From the NCBI GenBank assembly GCA_963853835.1, contig OY970833.1, positions 21,484,974-21,548,973 on the forward strand: DNA of 64,000 nt. The letters are read 5' to 3'. The notes under the pieces were generated by a model. The model saw only the letters and a program-made list of their open reading frames with translations. It did not search any database and was not told the DNA's origin. Below, one piece after another: positions 34,087-47,405 of the stretch (positions are counted from its first letter, which is position 1; each line of letters starts with the position of its first letter). The position numbers were made by a program, and so were the translations under genes. The DNA is from Calendula officinalis. Its lineage: Eukaryota > Streptophyta > Magnoliopsida > Asterales > Asteraceae.

Positions 34087-37000
34087 ATGCCTCCAAAGCG
34101 TAGAAGTACGAGGAGAAAGGCCAAGACCGTTGGACCCACTCCTGAAGAAAACGCTCGAACTGATGAAAGTGTCGAGGACATGGTAGCACGTCGCATAGCC
34201 GAGGCCATCGCTCAGTATGAGGCCAGTCGTGCCCGCGACAATGGCGGAAATGGTAGCGGCATTAGCGGAAATGCCGGCGGTGAAAATGGCACCGGCGAGA
34301 GACCAATAACTACTGAAGGTAACGTTAACGAGTTCATACCCTTTTAGAGAAACCTACCATATAATTCGAAAATTCTTATTCAGCTAAAATTTCAATCCAT
34401 GTGTGTTTCAGAAAACGAAACAAATCGTCGTGGATGCTCATTTAAAACGTTCTCCTCTTGCCGACCGCCAACACTTTCGGGTAACGAAGGGGCCATAGCT
34501 ATTATCCACTGGATGGAGAAAATTGAATCTATATTCAGCATTATCAACTGCTCGCCTGAAAGTATGGTTAAGTACGCTGCCAGTACACTTGCAAAAGGAG
34601 CTTTGACTTGGTCGAATTCCCAAGTGCAGACACTTGGTCTCATTACTGCAAACTCTCTCTCATGGGAAGAATTCAAAACTATGTTGATGAATAAGTTTTG
34701 CCCAAGAAGAGAACTACAAAAGATTGAAAAAGATTTATGGAATATATCGATGATTGGGTCGGATGTCACCGAGTACACAACTCGATTTCAGGAACTTGCT
34801 CGTTTAGTTCCACATATGGTCACACCAGAGTGCAAAAGAATTGAAATGTATACATGTGGATTGGGGCCCATGGTAAGAACATATGTCACGGCAGCTGAGC
34901 CGACCACTTTTGAACAAGCTGTGAATCTGGCACATAAAATGACGGATGATGCCATCAGAAACGGAACCCTACAAAGAAAATCTGCTCCTTCCAACTCATC
35001 GAATCACCAAAATTTTAACAATCGAAATGAAAACAACAAAAATGATTATCAAAATTCCAACAACGGTAAACGGGCATGGGAAGGAAACAGAAATAACCAA
35101 CCAAACAACAAGCAAAATAAAACCCACCGAGCGTACACTGCAACAACTTCAGGGCCGAAGCCTTATAATGGACACCGACCAAAATGTAACAAGTGTGAAA
35201 GGAACCATGAAGGGAAATGTGACCAATGTATACGATGCAACCGATGGGGCCACTTAGCCCAAAATTGTAGGGTAAACATGTCAAACTCAGGTACCAATGG
35301 GCAAAGAACAGGTAGTTGTTATGAGTGTGGAAATCCAGGTCATTACCAAAATCAGTGTCCAAAACTAAACAATCTCAACAACAATAACCCCAACAACAAA
35401 GATAATCGACAGCCTGCTCGTGGGAGAGCATTTGTGATTGGAGCTCTGGAAGCTCGTCAGGATCCCAGCACAGTGACGGGTACGTTCCTCGTTAATAACT
35501 ATTATGCTTCAGTATTATTTGATTCGGGTGCCGATTTAAGTTTTGTATCTATCAATTTTAAACCATGCTTAGAAAGGGAATCTGTTAGATTAGACACTAA
35601 ATACGAAATAGAACTAGCCAATGGTAAAATAATTGAATCTGGAAAAATTATTAAAGGATGTGAAATAAATCTCGAGGGCCACGCGTTCGAAATAGATCTA
35701 TTGCCCGTATATTTAGGAAGTTTTGATATAGTAGTTGGAATGGGCTGGTTGTCCAATAATCGTGCTGAAATCGTATGTTATGAAAAGGTGATTCGAATTC
35801 CCCTGGAAAATGGTGAAACCCTAGTGATACAAGGTGAGAAAAGAAAAAGTACTCTCAAGATCATTAATTGTATGAAAGCCAGTAAGTACTTACGCAAAGG
35901 TTACCAAGCATTCCTAGCCCACATCGTTGACAAGAAACCCGATGAACGAAAAATTGAAGATATTCTTATTGTATGTGATTTTCCGGGCGTTTTTCCCGAG
36001 GATCTACCGGGATTGCCACCTCAGCGGCAAGTCGAGTTCCGAATTGACTTAATCCCATGAGCCGCACCGATCGCGCGCTCACCGTATCGACTTGCACCAT
36101 CTGAAATGCAAGAACTCTCTACTCAGCTTCAAGAATTGTTAGACCTTGGATTTATTCGACCGAGTTTCTCACCTTGGGGAGCTCCGGTCTTGTTTGTGAA
36201 AAAGAAAGACGGATCTATGAGAATGTGTATAGACTACCGTGAACTCAATAAATTAACCATTAAGAATCGTTATCCACTCCCGCGTATCGATGATCTTTTC
36301 GACCAATTGCAAGGGTCAAGTTTCTATTCTAAAATCGATTTGCGTTCGGGTTACCATCAGTTGAAAGTTCGTGAAGAAGATGTACCCAAAATCGCGTTTA
36401 GGACTCGTTATGGTCATTATGAATTTCTTGTACGCCCTTTGGTTTGACCAACGCTCCAGCTGTATTCATGGACCTCATGAATAGGGTATGTAAACCCTAT
36501 CTCGATAAATTCGTCATCGTGTTCATTGACGATATCCTCATCTATTCTCGAACCAAATCCGATCATGAAGAACATTTAAAGTTAATTCTCGCATTGCTTG
36601 AAAAGGAAAAGTTATACGCAGAATTTTCCAAGTGTGAATTTTGGATGCGTGAAGTTCAATTCTTAGGCCACGTCATTAATGCTAAAGGAATTCATGTAGA
36701 TCCCGCAAAAATTGAGGCAATTAAGAATTGGGAAACCCCGAAGTCCCCAACCGAAGTTCGTCAATTTCTTGGTCTTGACGGCTACTATAGACGATTTATT
36801 GAAAACTTCTCAAAAGTGGCACAAGCCCTTACCCTATTAACACAAAAAGACAAGAAATTTGAATGCGGTGAGAAACAAGAAACTGCATTCCAAACATTGA
36901 AAACGAAACTTTGTACCACACCAATCTTATCCCTTCCCGAAGGAACTGAAAACTTTATCGTATACTGTGACGCATCACATCAAGGACTAGGTTGTGTATT

Positions 37001-38809
37001 GATGCAAAATGGTAAAGTGATTGCATACGCGTCTCGACAGTTGAAAATCCATGAAAAGAATTACACCACCCACGATCTCGAGTTAGGTGCTGTCATATTT
37101 GCTTTGAAAATCTGGCGACACTATCTCTATGGTACCAAGTGTACAGTCTTCACTGATCACAAAAGTCTTCAGCACATATTTGACCAAAAGGAATTAAACA
37201 TGAGACAACGACGTTGGGTTGAGTTGTTAAACGATTACGATTGTGAAATCAAGTATCATCCCGGGAAAGCCAATGTAGTGGCTGATGCTCTTAGCCGGAA
37301 AGAAAGAGTTAAACCACGCCTAGTGAGAGCGTTAGAAATGTCAATTCATTCAAATCTCACCGCCCAAATCCATATCACCCAAGTAGAAGCTTTGAAGGCC
37401 AAAAATTTAAAGGAGGAATTCCTTCATGGAATGGAAAAACAACTGGAACCAAAAACGGATGGAACATTATATTTTATGAATAGAATCTGGGTTCCAAGTT
37501 ATGGTAATCTTCGTGAAATCATTCTTAACGAAGCCCACAAGTCCAAGTACTCTATCCACCCCGGTGCTGATAAAATGTACAAAGATGTTAAGGAATTATA
37601 TTGGTGGCCGAATATGAAAAAGGAAATTGCCATTTATGTCGGTAAGTGTTTGACGTGTGCGAAGGTCAAAGCAGAATATCAAAAACCCTCCGGCCTCTTG
37701 CAGCAACCCGAAATACCTGAATGGAAATGGGAAAAGATCTCAATGGATTTTATTACCAAGTTACCCCGAACATCGAGTGGTCATGATACGATTTGGGTAA
37801 TAGTTGACCGGCTTACGAAATCTGCTCATTTTATTCCCATAAAAGAGACTGATCAAATGGAGAAATTAACAAGGGTTTACTTGAAAGAAGTTGTATCCCG
37901 ACATGGAGTGCCGATCTCGATTATATCTGACAGGGATAGTAGATTCACCTCTAGATTTTGGCAATCATTACAAAAATCCCTAGGTACACGATTAGACATG
38001 AGTACCGCCTACCATCCTCAGACCGATGGTCAAAGCGAAAGAACAATTCAAATATTAGAGGATATGTTGCGTGCTTGTGTGATAGACTTTGGAGGGCAGT
38101 GGGATGCTCACCTTCCGTTGGTCGAATTTTCTTATAATAATAGTTATCACACCAGTATTAAAGCCGCACCGTTTGAGGCACTATATGGTAGAAAGTGTCG
38201 GTCACCGCTTTGTTGGTCCGAAATTGGTGATCGGCAAATAACCGGTCCAGAAATTCTACAAGAGACCACAGATAAAATATTTCAAATAAAAGACCGAATA
38301 AAAGCGGTAAGAGATAGGCAAAAGAGTTACGCCGACAACAGAAGAAAACTGTTAGAATTCACCGTAGGAGATCAAGTTCTTCTTAAAGTCTCGCCTTGGA
38401 AAGGTGTAGCTCGTTTTGGAAAGCGCGGGAAATTAAATCCACGGTACATTGGACCTTTTGAAATCTTAGAAAGAATCGGTCCCGTTGCTTATAAACTCCA
38501 ATTGCCAAAAGAACTTAGTAGCATCCTGATACGTTTCATGTGTCGAATTTGAAGAAGTGCTTATCAGACGAAACACTTATAGTGCCAACCGATGAGATAT
38601 GCATCGACAATCGACTTCATTTCACCGAGGAACCAATTGAAATCACGGATTGGAAGATTCATAAGCTACGAAGGAGTAAAGTCAAATTAGTTCAAGTGCG
38701 CTGGAATTCAAGACGAGGTCCTGAGTTTACGTGGGAACGAGAAGACCAAATGAGACACAAATACCCACACTTATTTCCCGAGCCCGAGCAGAGCAACAAT
38801 TCATCTTAA
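34087..38809 (+). pseudogene. Gypsy gag-pol polyprotein, broken by two stops and two frameshifts
   Basis: The frame starts at ATG 34087 (MPPKRRSTRRKAKTVGP). Domains in order are: Gag capsid region (about 34430-34960); two zinc-binding motifs (CIRCNRWGHLAQNC and CYECGNPGHYQNQC); protease with LFDSGADLSFVS; RT with FIDDILIYS; RNase H with VYCDASHQGLG; integrase with a zinc-binding N-terminus and the core acids in MDFITKLP, ISDRDSRF and GQSERT; and a chromodomain-like tail (VRWNSRRGPEFTWER). Lesions are an in-frame TAG at 34345-34347, an in-frame TGA at 36058-36060, a one-base frameshift near 36440 in RT and another near 38525 before the tail. Motif residues outside the lesions look intact. As it stands no full polyprotein can be made. 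The Tekay-like placement is from recall of family sequence style. Confidence 0.9.
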
Positions 38810-38830
38810 ATTTCGGGACGAAATTTTCTT

Positions 38831-38843
38831 AACGGAGGGAGAA
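38831..38843 (+). promoter_or_regulatory. Polypurine tract
   Basis: AACGGAGGGAGAA, directly before the 3' LTR start (TGTGACA at 38844), is the plus-strand primer site expected in this position. Confidence 0.8.
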
Positions 38844-40419
38844 TGTGACAACCCTCGGAAATCGAATATTATTTATACTCCTCAATGGTAAGCCAACCCC
38901 ACCTTGTCCAATTGATCATTGATAAAATTCATACTTGAGTTCCATATTTAATTCAAATAACTTGTTATTGTTAAATACACTAAAAGCCGAACTTATCGGT
39001 GTACCGTAATCCTGACTGTTGGTGACTAAAACTCTTATATATTTTATAAATGAACATTTATTTTAAATTTATTATTAATAAGATATAATATGATACAATT
39101 TAAGAACGTGCATAAAAAGAAAACGTTAAAATATGGACATCTCCATAACCTTACCCTATTTTATCAAATTGTCTACATCAATCTAACCCTTGTGCAAGAC
39201 CTGGTTATCAACTAGTTATTTTATTATTATTGTTTATTCTTTTACAAGCAAATTGAGTGAGGTCCCTAGTATTTTAATATGTATAATAGGGTAGAAGTTG
39301 TGGCAGAGAGATGATGACTCAAGAAAATTTAAACAAGATAAAATCTAATACATATCCAACACTTTACCTTGATTTGATAGGGCATGGTTTTCTTTATTTT
39401 TTTATTATGGTGAGAAAGTGATCGATGAAGCACCAGAATATAACTAGCATGTTGAGTTGGTCATTTACCACCCAACATATCTCTAAAAACTCCCTCTTAT
39501 CCTAGAATTTCGGCCAAGCAACAATCATCCATATTTTTAACTTCTAAATACCATATGTCACTCATTTTAGCTCCAAATTGAGTAATTCAAAGCTCCAAAT
39601 CACCATGAGAACATCCTCTACCATATTCCACCATAAAAATCAGCCATTTACAAGCTTGAAAATCACTGGAATATAAGGAGAAGTGCTGCCCAAATTTCAT
39701 CTTCACCATTTTTTTAGTGTAAGTGTTGTTTCTTGGGTCTACATTTTCCCTTGCTTTCATATCTTAACATACTTTTCTTTTACTCCATTTCAAGAAGACT
39801 TCCAAGAAGATCCATCCATTTTGGTGCCTTGTAGAAGGAGAGTTCATCTAAGTCACAATATACTCATATCTAAAGCATTGTGAGATCCTACATCCTTGTT
39901 CAATACATCTTCATATTTTACATATTTATGCTAGTAAATGTTCACTAACTTGAATCATCTAAAAATATGTTAACTACAAGTTTGAAACATTTTTCTAAAG
40001 GATAAAACCTTGGACTTGAACATCTTAAAGAACTTAAGAAATCATGAAAACACATGTAACGTATTTTAAGTTGTTTTGAGGCCATGAAAAATACAAGGAA
40101 AATACTTATAATATACATGTAAGTTGGAACCAAGAAAAATAAAAGAATATGTACACTACACATTAAAATTATACAATATACATCCAAGAGTAGTTGGAAA
40201 TTAAATAAGAAGAAGAAAAAGAAAAAGATTACAACACTCAAAATATAATATGCTCACATGGACAAGAAAATAAATTGAACAAGAAATTTCCTTGCTAACT
40301 GTTCTCATACGCCCAAGGTCATGAATTCCCATACGCCCAACATCATGAATTGGAGACTTAATTACGTTGATATTTCCGTGTCTTTACTTATTTTTGTCAA
40401 AAACTAATGTTTTTAATAT

Positions 40420-40951
<532 letters not shown>

Positions 40952-42363
40952 TTAATTTCACAAAATGTTATATTAAGTTTGGACCTAAAGATTTAGAGTT
41001 GAAAAATCAAATGTTTAATAAATTAAAATAGTCATTTTATATACCTAATGTAAAAAAAAATGAGGTACTGGATGATATAAATGAAATTGAAATATATGTT
41101 TAATAAAGGCGTTTTCTTTTTTCGCCTCGAATACTGTAACGGAGCAAAATACATATTTTACCGAGTATGATGACGACATTAGAATATTATGACCAATAAA
41201 TATACCCTTGAAATACTTATGGAAATACGAATAAGTACAAGTATGAAATAATCATAAACTTTTATTGGCATACCGAAAACTATTATTTTTCGGGTCACCA
41301 ATAAGTCAGAAACTTATAATGATTTTTAAACCATCTAGTTGAGTGAACAACTAGCATAGATCAATTGGTAAAGCTGTCTACTTATACTTTATTCTCATGT
41401 GCTTAGGGCACTAAGAGACGTTTTGGACTTGCATAATTATACTATATTACATTCGCTAGCTTGTGTGACTCAGGTGAGTTCACAGCCCCATTTTTACTAT
41501 ATTTTTACTGCTTTACTTTCGGGGTGAAAAACATATGAAATCATTCATGATTATTTACGATGAAACTATTTTTGGAAAACATGACAACGAATCGTTATGC
41601 TCCAACTAGGTTTAGATGTAGTGCATGGAAGTGCGTATATGCATACATACCATAATCATTAGCTAGTTGTGACTAGGCCCTGGATATGCAAATAGTACTA
41701 TTGGCTGAGACTTACCCTCCCCCGTATTTGGTTGGTCGCGCTAACTAACGATGTTTATCGAACTCGTGGAGTGTATATCCAGAAAGTGAAATACGTTTGA
41801 AAGTTGTTGTTTTGGTTATGGACTTAGGGTCGACATATTAACTCATAGGCCCTGCAAACCTATTGGGGATCATCGTCATATATTTTCTACTTTGCGATTT
41901 TGATCGTACGTATTGCCAGTGAGGCAACTATATTAAAATGTTTCATCATCGTACTAATTATGTCAAGTTTAATATACGAAAACTTTAAATCATTAATTTA
42001 TTTTAAAAACCTGTGAATTCACTCAACATTATTGTTGACGTTTTTAATCTATGTTTTTCAGGTAATTAGCCGGAGAGCTAATTTGCATTCAAGTTTTTGG
42101 AAATCGTGTCTACGTAATATAATGCCATGGATTTTGTTGTCAAGAAGGGATTTCATTAGTATTATTTAAATGTTTTGAGTTATATTTTTGAAATCCTGAA
42201 CTTTGGAAATTTATATTATTTCCCAAACTTATTTGTATCACTTTTTGTAAACCATGAATGGCATTTAAATATATTTTGGTTTCATGATAATCATATGCTT
42301 GTGTTTACCCGTGACGTCCACCCCGTTCTTCCGCAAACCGTTTTGGCGGGGTGTGACAATTTG

Positions 42364-42490
42364 CGTATCAATGTAATGAACAATGTTTGAGATATCATAG
42401 ATGTATCAGACCCGACGGTCGAAATTAGTTTGCCGAGAAAATAGATGTATCAGTAAGCATAGATGTATCAGAGAACATAGATTTGCACTA
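42364..42490. repeat. ATAGATGTATCAG direct repeats at the gypsy target site
   Basis: CATAGATGTATCAG or close variants appear three times between 42398 and 42480, with related ATAGAT sequence at 30752 on the other flank. The gypsy element inserted beside this short repeat cluster. Confidence 0.5.
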
Positions 42491-42580
42491 ATCGATTTAT
42501 TTTAAAATATAGAATTTAAGCAATTATCGATTCAAGTTGACGATCTAGCTGATGTATGTGATACGGAGGTTGTATTACTC

Positions 42581-43435
42581 CCTTCGTCCCACAAAAAATT
42601 TAAATTTCTCCTTAAAATTTTGTCCAACAAAAAAGTTTACATTTCTTAAATTTGGGGGTCCACCTAATAAAATAATATTATTACCAATCATTCCACCAAT
42701 AAAATATTTTATCTCTCAAATCTAACCTTATATTTTAATAAAAAAAATTGGCTCTAACACTCTATGGTGTACATTTGTTCCGATAAAAGTGAATGTTTTT
42801 ATTTGGCGGTTAAGATTAGATAGATTACCGACTAGACAAAACATGTCTCGTAGAGGTATAGAAATTCAGGCAATTTCATGTCCGGTGTGTAACTCTGGCA
42901 TGGAATCTGTGGAACATACTTTTTTCGGGTGTAATATGGCCACGCAGGTTTGGGAGTCGATTTGTAAGTGGTGCGAGATAGGCAGATTTTTGGGCAGGTC
43001 TTTTGATGCATGGTGGACGTGTATTTCCGGACTACGGCTTTCGAAGATTGGTGTGATAAAGTTGAAGACGATAGGGATGACAACTTGTTGGATGATTTGG
43101 CGGTTCAGGAACTCGATACTATTTGACATCGGTAGCATTAGAAAAGGCGATATTATTGATTTGATTGTTTTATTTTCGTTTAACTGGTTAACCCATAGAA
43201 ATCATGCTTGTAAGATTTCGTGGGTTGATTGGATTAAAAACCCTTTGTTATGACTTGGTTTAGTGGTTTGCTAAACTTTATATTGGAGTGAAGGTTCGGG
43301 AGGGTGATGACAATGCCGAAGCTCTCTCCGTGCCTTCTTTTTGCTGTTCAAAAAAAAAAAAAAAAAAAAGTATTACAAAGCACCACTAACTATCTCATAA
43401 AAGATTGTGCCCAAATGAAATGTAAACTTTTTAAC
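42581..43435. mobile_element. Stowaway-type MITE split by a LINE fragment
   Basis: The left half (from CTCCCTTCGTCCCACAAAA to about 42745) and right half (from ACAAAGCACCACTAACTATC to about 43435) correspond in order to the uninterrupted MITE at 25540-25795. The LINE tail and its poly(A) lie between them. The right terminus is degenerate. Confidence 0.55.
42750..43369 (+). mobile_element. LINE 3' fragment with poly(A) tail
   Basis: The frame to 43253 encodes VPIKVNVFIWRLRLDRLPTR, the Cys/His zf-RVT motif (CPVCNSGMESVEHTFFGC) and ends HACKISWVDWIKNPLL. It resembles the LINE at 29292 in sequence and 3' UTR (GGGAGGGTGATGACAATGCC). A run of 19 A ends it at 43369. The RT core is absent. Confidence 0.85.
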
Positions 43436-43449
43436 AACACCTAATATAC

Positions 43450-43556
43450 TCTGTTTTTTGTCCATCAAGGGACTTGAACTCGCGACTTATATTTCATGGG
43501 CAACATCATATATTAAACTTTCATACCACTAGGCTACAAGCTTTTAGGCTTGTTAT
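43450..43556 (-). mobile_element. tRNA-derived SINE fragment
   Basis: On the minus strand, GCTTGTAGCCTAGTGGTATG is followed by the B-box-like GAGTTCAAGTCCC. The head closely resembles the SINE at 25037. The body is short, and no target duplication was found. Confidence 0.55.
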
Positions 43557-43562
43557 TCTATG

Positions 43563-44090
43563 TGCTTCTGTATCACAATAAGTGCTACACTTTTTTATGG
43601 GTGTTTCATAGTAAGTGATACACTTTAAAAGTTATCATATTTAGTAAAAAAAAATGGGACCCCTGCTCAACTAACTATCAACTTTAATAAAGTGAAATTA
43701 CCCTTATACATTTACTTTTACTTTTAAACTCATTGATATCACTTTATTCAAATAAAGTGGGACCCAACCTCCACTAACTATCTACTTTAATACTCTCTCC
43801 GTCCCAAATTTATTGTCCACTACAAAAAAATACACACTTTAAGTAAAGTACATTAATTATACTATGTCACCAATCAAATTCTCTCTTTCTCACTTAAATG
43901 TTATTTAATTGGTTGAAATTTAGGAAAGACAGTCTTTGTAGGACAAATTAAAATAGTATATTAGACAACAAAAATGGAACGAAGGGAGTATATTTTAACC
44001 CTTACTTTAATATTTTACCTTAAAACTATGAAACTTTAAGATACAGAAATAGTATATTCCTTTCACTTAAAACAAAAAAAAACAGTCAAA
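43563..44090. mobile_element. Stowaway-like MITE interrupted by a second Stowaway
   Basis: The left CTTCTGTATCACAATAAGTG and interior (AAAGTGAAATTACCCTTA, ACTAACTATCTACTTT) fit the 17860/45359 family. At 43793-43988 a different MITE with CTCTCTCCGTCCCAAATTTA / GGAACGAAGGGAG ends lies between TA dinucleotides. The host element resumes after it (AACTATGAAACTTTAAGATA). Confidence 0.5.
43793..43988. mobile_element. Nested Stowaway MITE
   Basis: TA-flanked. Ends CTCTCTCCGTCCCAAATTTA and ...TGGAACGAAGGGAG are inverted, with the classic CTCCCTCCGT-type Stowaway terminus. About 196 bp. Confidence 0.7.
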
Positions 44091-44398
44091 TCAGTAACAC
44101 ATGATTAAAAAGTTGGTATGAGCCAATATATTGGGAATGGCAAAGTCGGTAATAATATTGAAATGGAAGGGCAAAGATGAGTGGAAAGGTTGATAGGAGA
44201 CCGGAGTGAGCTCTGACTCGGCATGAGTCAAGATACCAAAGCCCATGAAAGGTCACGCCACCTCACCACTGACCCGACATTTATAATTTTCATTATCTTA
44301 TAACAAAGTTTTATCAATACTGAATATTACTGATTATATTAAAAGTAATTGAATAGATGGTTTCTTTTGGAAGAAGTAATTGAATAATGTTAAGTACT

Positions 44399-44793
44399 GA
44401 AGTGAGATCCGGTGAGTACTCAAAAAATGATGAATACTCGTGAGGACACCTCAAAAAAAATTTCTAAAAATTCTGAAAAAAATATATATAACTCCCCATG
44501 ATTATTACTACATTTGACAAAAAAAAAAAATTGAAAAAAAAAAAATTATGATCCATTTTTTTTTGTGGATCATAATAATGATCCATATTTTTTTGTGAAT
44601 CATTATTATGATCCAATTTTTTTTTTTTGGATCATTTTTGAATTTTTTTTTTTTTTGGATCTTATAGGCTGCGATTTTTATGTTTAAAAAAGAATTTTTT
44701 TTAAAAAAAGTTTGTTTTGGATCATTTTTTGAGTTTTTTTTGGAGTCATCACAGTCCTCACCAGTTTTTGAGTCCTCACCAGGATCTGGACCC
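44399..44793. mobile_element. Foldback MITE with 10-bp target duplication
   Basis: GTTAAGTACT occurs directly on both sides (44389-44398 and 44794-44803). The ends GAAGTGAGATCCGGTGAG and the reverse complement of CTCACCAGGATCTGGACCC are imperfect inverted repeats. The interior holds repeated GGATCAT/ATGATCC palindromes in A/T homopolymers. A 9-11 bp duplication suggests a Mutator-type origin. Confidence 0.65.
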
Positions 44794-45358
44794 GTTAAGT
44801 ACTTATATAGTTATAAGTAAGCAATTATTGAATAAATGTTCTTACTCGTTTTGCAACAGACTAATCACAAGGTTAATAATGGAATTCAGTGAGTACCCCT
44901 GTGGATTACTTCTCCAACTCCAAATAAGCGAACGGGTTAGGACACCATCACCAATTTATCGATCATCCCAAAATTGTATGTCTCTACCATTACCTAAATT
45001 TAATATTTAGAGTTCCTAAACTAAAAATCCATGTATCAATATTCATAATAACGTTTTTAATGATAGACTATTGAAATAAATTTCCAATATTCTAATATTT
45101 ATAGGGGTTAATTTGCATCCTAATTAAAAGAAATTACTCAAATTAGGTTATCTTGATAAAATCTAAATATGTTGCTTAAAGAAACGACGTCAGAACCATT
45201 TAGACCAATGTAACACAAATCAACTTGATCATAACCATGATTTGAGCAATAGAGTATATATGTATGGTTACTCATGATCATTAATTTCAGTACGACTCAT
45301 TCATCTAGATTTTTTTGTTACTAATAAACTCATAACAACTCTTACATAATTGATTATA

Positions 45359-45669
45359 CTTCCTCGGTTTCAAAATAATTTATACACTTTCCATTTTAGG
45401 GTGCTTTAAAATAAGTGATACACTTTGAAAATTTATCATATTTGGTAAAAGGTAGTGGGGCCCAAACTCACTAACTATCTCCTTTAATTTAGTGAAAAGA
45501 CATGTACTCTTACTTTTACTTTTAAATATCATTAAATTCATTTTAATCAATATATGTGGGACCCATCCTTCACTAACTATCCAAATTAATATAATTAACT
45601 TTCATTATCATATTTTGCCTCAAAAATCGTGAACTGCAAAGTGTATCACTTATTTTGAAAGGGAGGAAG
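45359..45669. mobile_element. Stowaway-like MITE
   Basis: Ends CTTCCTCGGTTTCAAAATAA and TTATTTTGAAAGGGAGGAAG are TA-flanked. Same family as 17860, 22256 and 54429. Confidence 0.75.
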
Positions 45670-46007
45670 TATAACAACTTTTATAGTGTTTATTAGATTT
45701 TATTTGGTTATATACCTATAATAATGTTATATGAAATTAATGAGCTTATTAGATACTAACTTTAGCAATATTGATAAAATAATTTATATTTACTTAAATC
45801 TTTTGTGGTTAAGACGGCTATATTGTAACTAGAGATGAACGAAGGCCCAACTCGGTCTTTCACATGGGTTTCTTTAGCTTAGTCCTATTAGACCAGTACT
45901 TCTTTTGCAGCCGCACATCACTTGCAATCTGTTGGTTCAACACGTCGGCTAGGGGGAGATTGGAGATTGGAGATGAGAAATTGATGGTGTGCAAGGTAAT
46001 TTAGGTG

Positions 46008-46236
46008 TTGTTTGGTAAGCCTCTTAATGATTCAGTTAAGAGGTCAGCCTTTTAATTATACAGATTCAGAGCGTTTGGTAAGGCCTCTTAATCGGCCTCT
46101 GAATCAATAATCCAGCATCTTTTGCTTCTTAATCGGACAGATGTCAGGGGAAGTCTGAATCATTCAGACATCTGCATCATTCAGATATTAATCATTCAGG
46201 TGCTACCAAGCTACCAAACAGCACCTTAATAGGGTT
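46008..46236. mobile_element. hAT-like MITE, GGTGTTGTTTGGTA ends
   Basis: The left GGTGTTGTTTGGTAAGCCTC and right TACCAAACAGCACC are inverted. The interior has CTCTTAATGATTCAG and GTCTGAATCATTCAGAC. No exact 8-bp duplication was seen. A relative lies at about 59745-59985. Confidence 0.6.
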
Positions 46237-46744
46237 GTGTATATATTATATAATGATGGGACCCAAAAAACTTAAGAGAATAAGTATTGATGGCATGAGT
46301 ATGTCAGTTGAATTGTGAGCTGACGTGAAGTTGATTTGAAGAAAAAAAACTGATGACATTAGTTGCGTCGGGATTATGTTTAATCGGTCATTTAAAAGTT
46401 TGGCCGAATGGGCCGGTCGGTCCTCGCCCTATTAATCATTCCTATTAGAAGCTTGATGGTCCAAGGTTGGCCTAATCCTAGTCTTCTTTGGCCGGTTCTT
46501 TTGGGGCCGATCATGACCAAACCAATCCTTTTTATGGTAGAAGACTTCAAGGAATTAGAAAAAGTAAAGATGATTCAATGAAGATGGTTTGTAAAACTAG
46601 GAAGAACACCTCAATCATAGTGTAACCGAATAGAAAATATAATCATTAATTAAAGAAATAATAAAACAAAATAAATCTGTTGCTAAAGTCGGAGGAATAG
46701 TAATGTGTAAGAAAAATAACGAAATAGACTAACTCATGTTTCAC

Positions 46745-46995
46745 GTATAAATAGGTTGGGGGTGAGAATTTAAGTCAAAAAAACCGAACCCAACCAAAAC
46801 AGGCTGAAACCGAACCGAAAACAAGTAATCATTTCAGTTTTTGTAATTTCATAATTTTTTGTTTCAGTCCTATCGGTTTCAGTCCGGTCCTTGAAAAAGG
46901 GTGAGCATTTGGGCTGGAAAAACCGAACCGAAAACATGTAATTGGGTCGGTTTTCAGTTTAAAAAATTAATCATTATCGGTTTTGAACCGAGAGA
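46745..46995. mobile_element. AACCGAACC-rich hAT-like remnants
   Basis: GGGGGTGAGAATTTAAG and, later, AAGGGTGAGCATTTGGGCTG precede AACCGAAC-rich sequence, like the left end of the element at 52551. Two incomplete copies appear to overlap. They lie about 400 bp upstream of the receptor kinase gene. Confidence 0.45.
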
Positions 46996-47405
46996 AAACC
47001 CCCACTCATGAACCTTGGCACACGTCAACAACGGATAATATCTTAAATGAAAACGACTTGTTTCACATCGCCAAATCAAACAAGACGACATTGTGCAAAC
47101 AACATAACAATATTCCGATCATATCGAATATCTCGATTTGTTTTTTTTTTTTTTTTTTATTTCTTTTTATAGTAATCAACCACAACCCCTTGACACTTGG
47201 ACTTGAAACCAAAGTGGCATAAACATCTTATAAGCCGGCCTTTGTTATTCATCAACAGCTAATCACCCAAAAAAAGACTTCGTCAATTTCACCATCTCAA
47301 ATGTCTTCATCTCCACTTCCATCAATATTTCAGTCTCCCCCTTTCAATTCCTTTCATTCTCGACATCTCTAATCACCACCTTAATTAACCGGGCCAAAAT
47401 CCAAT

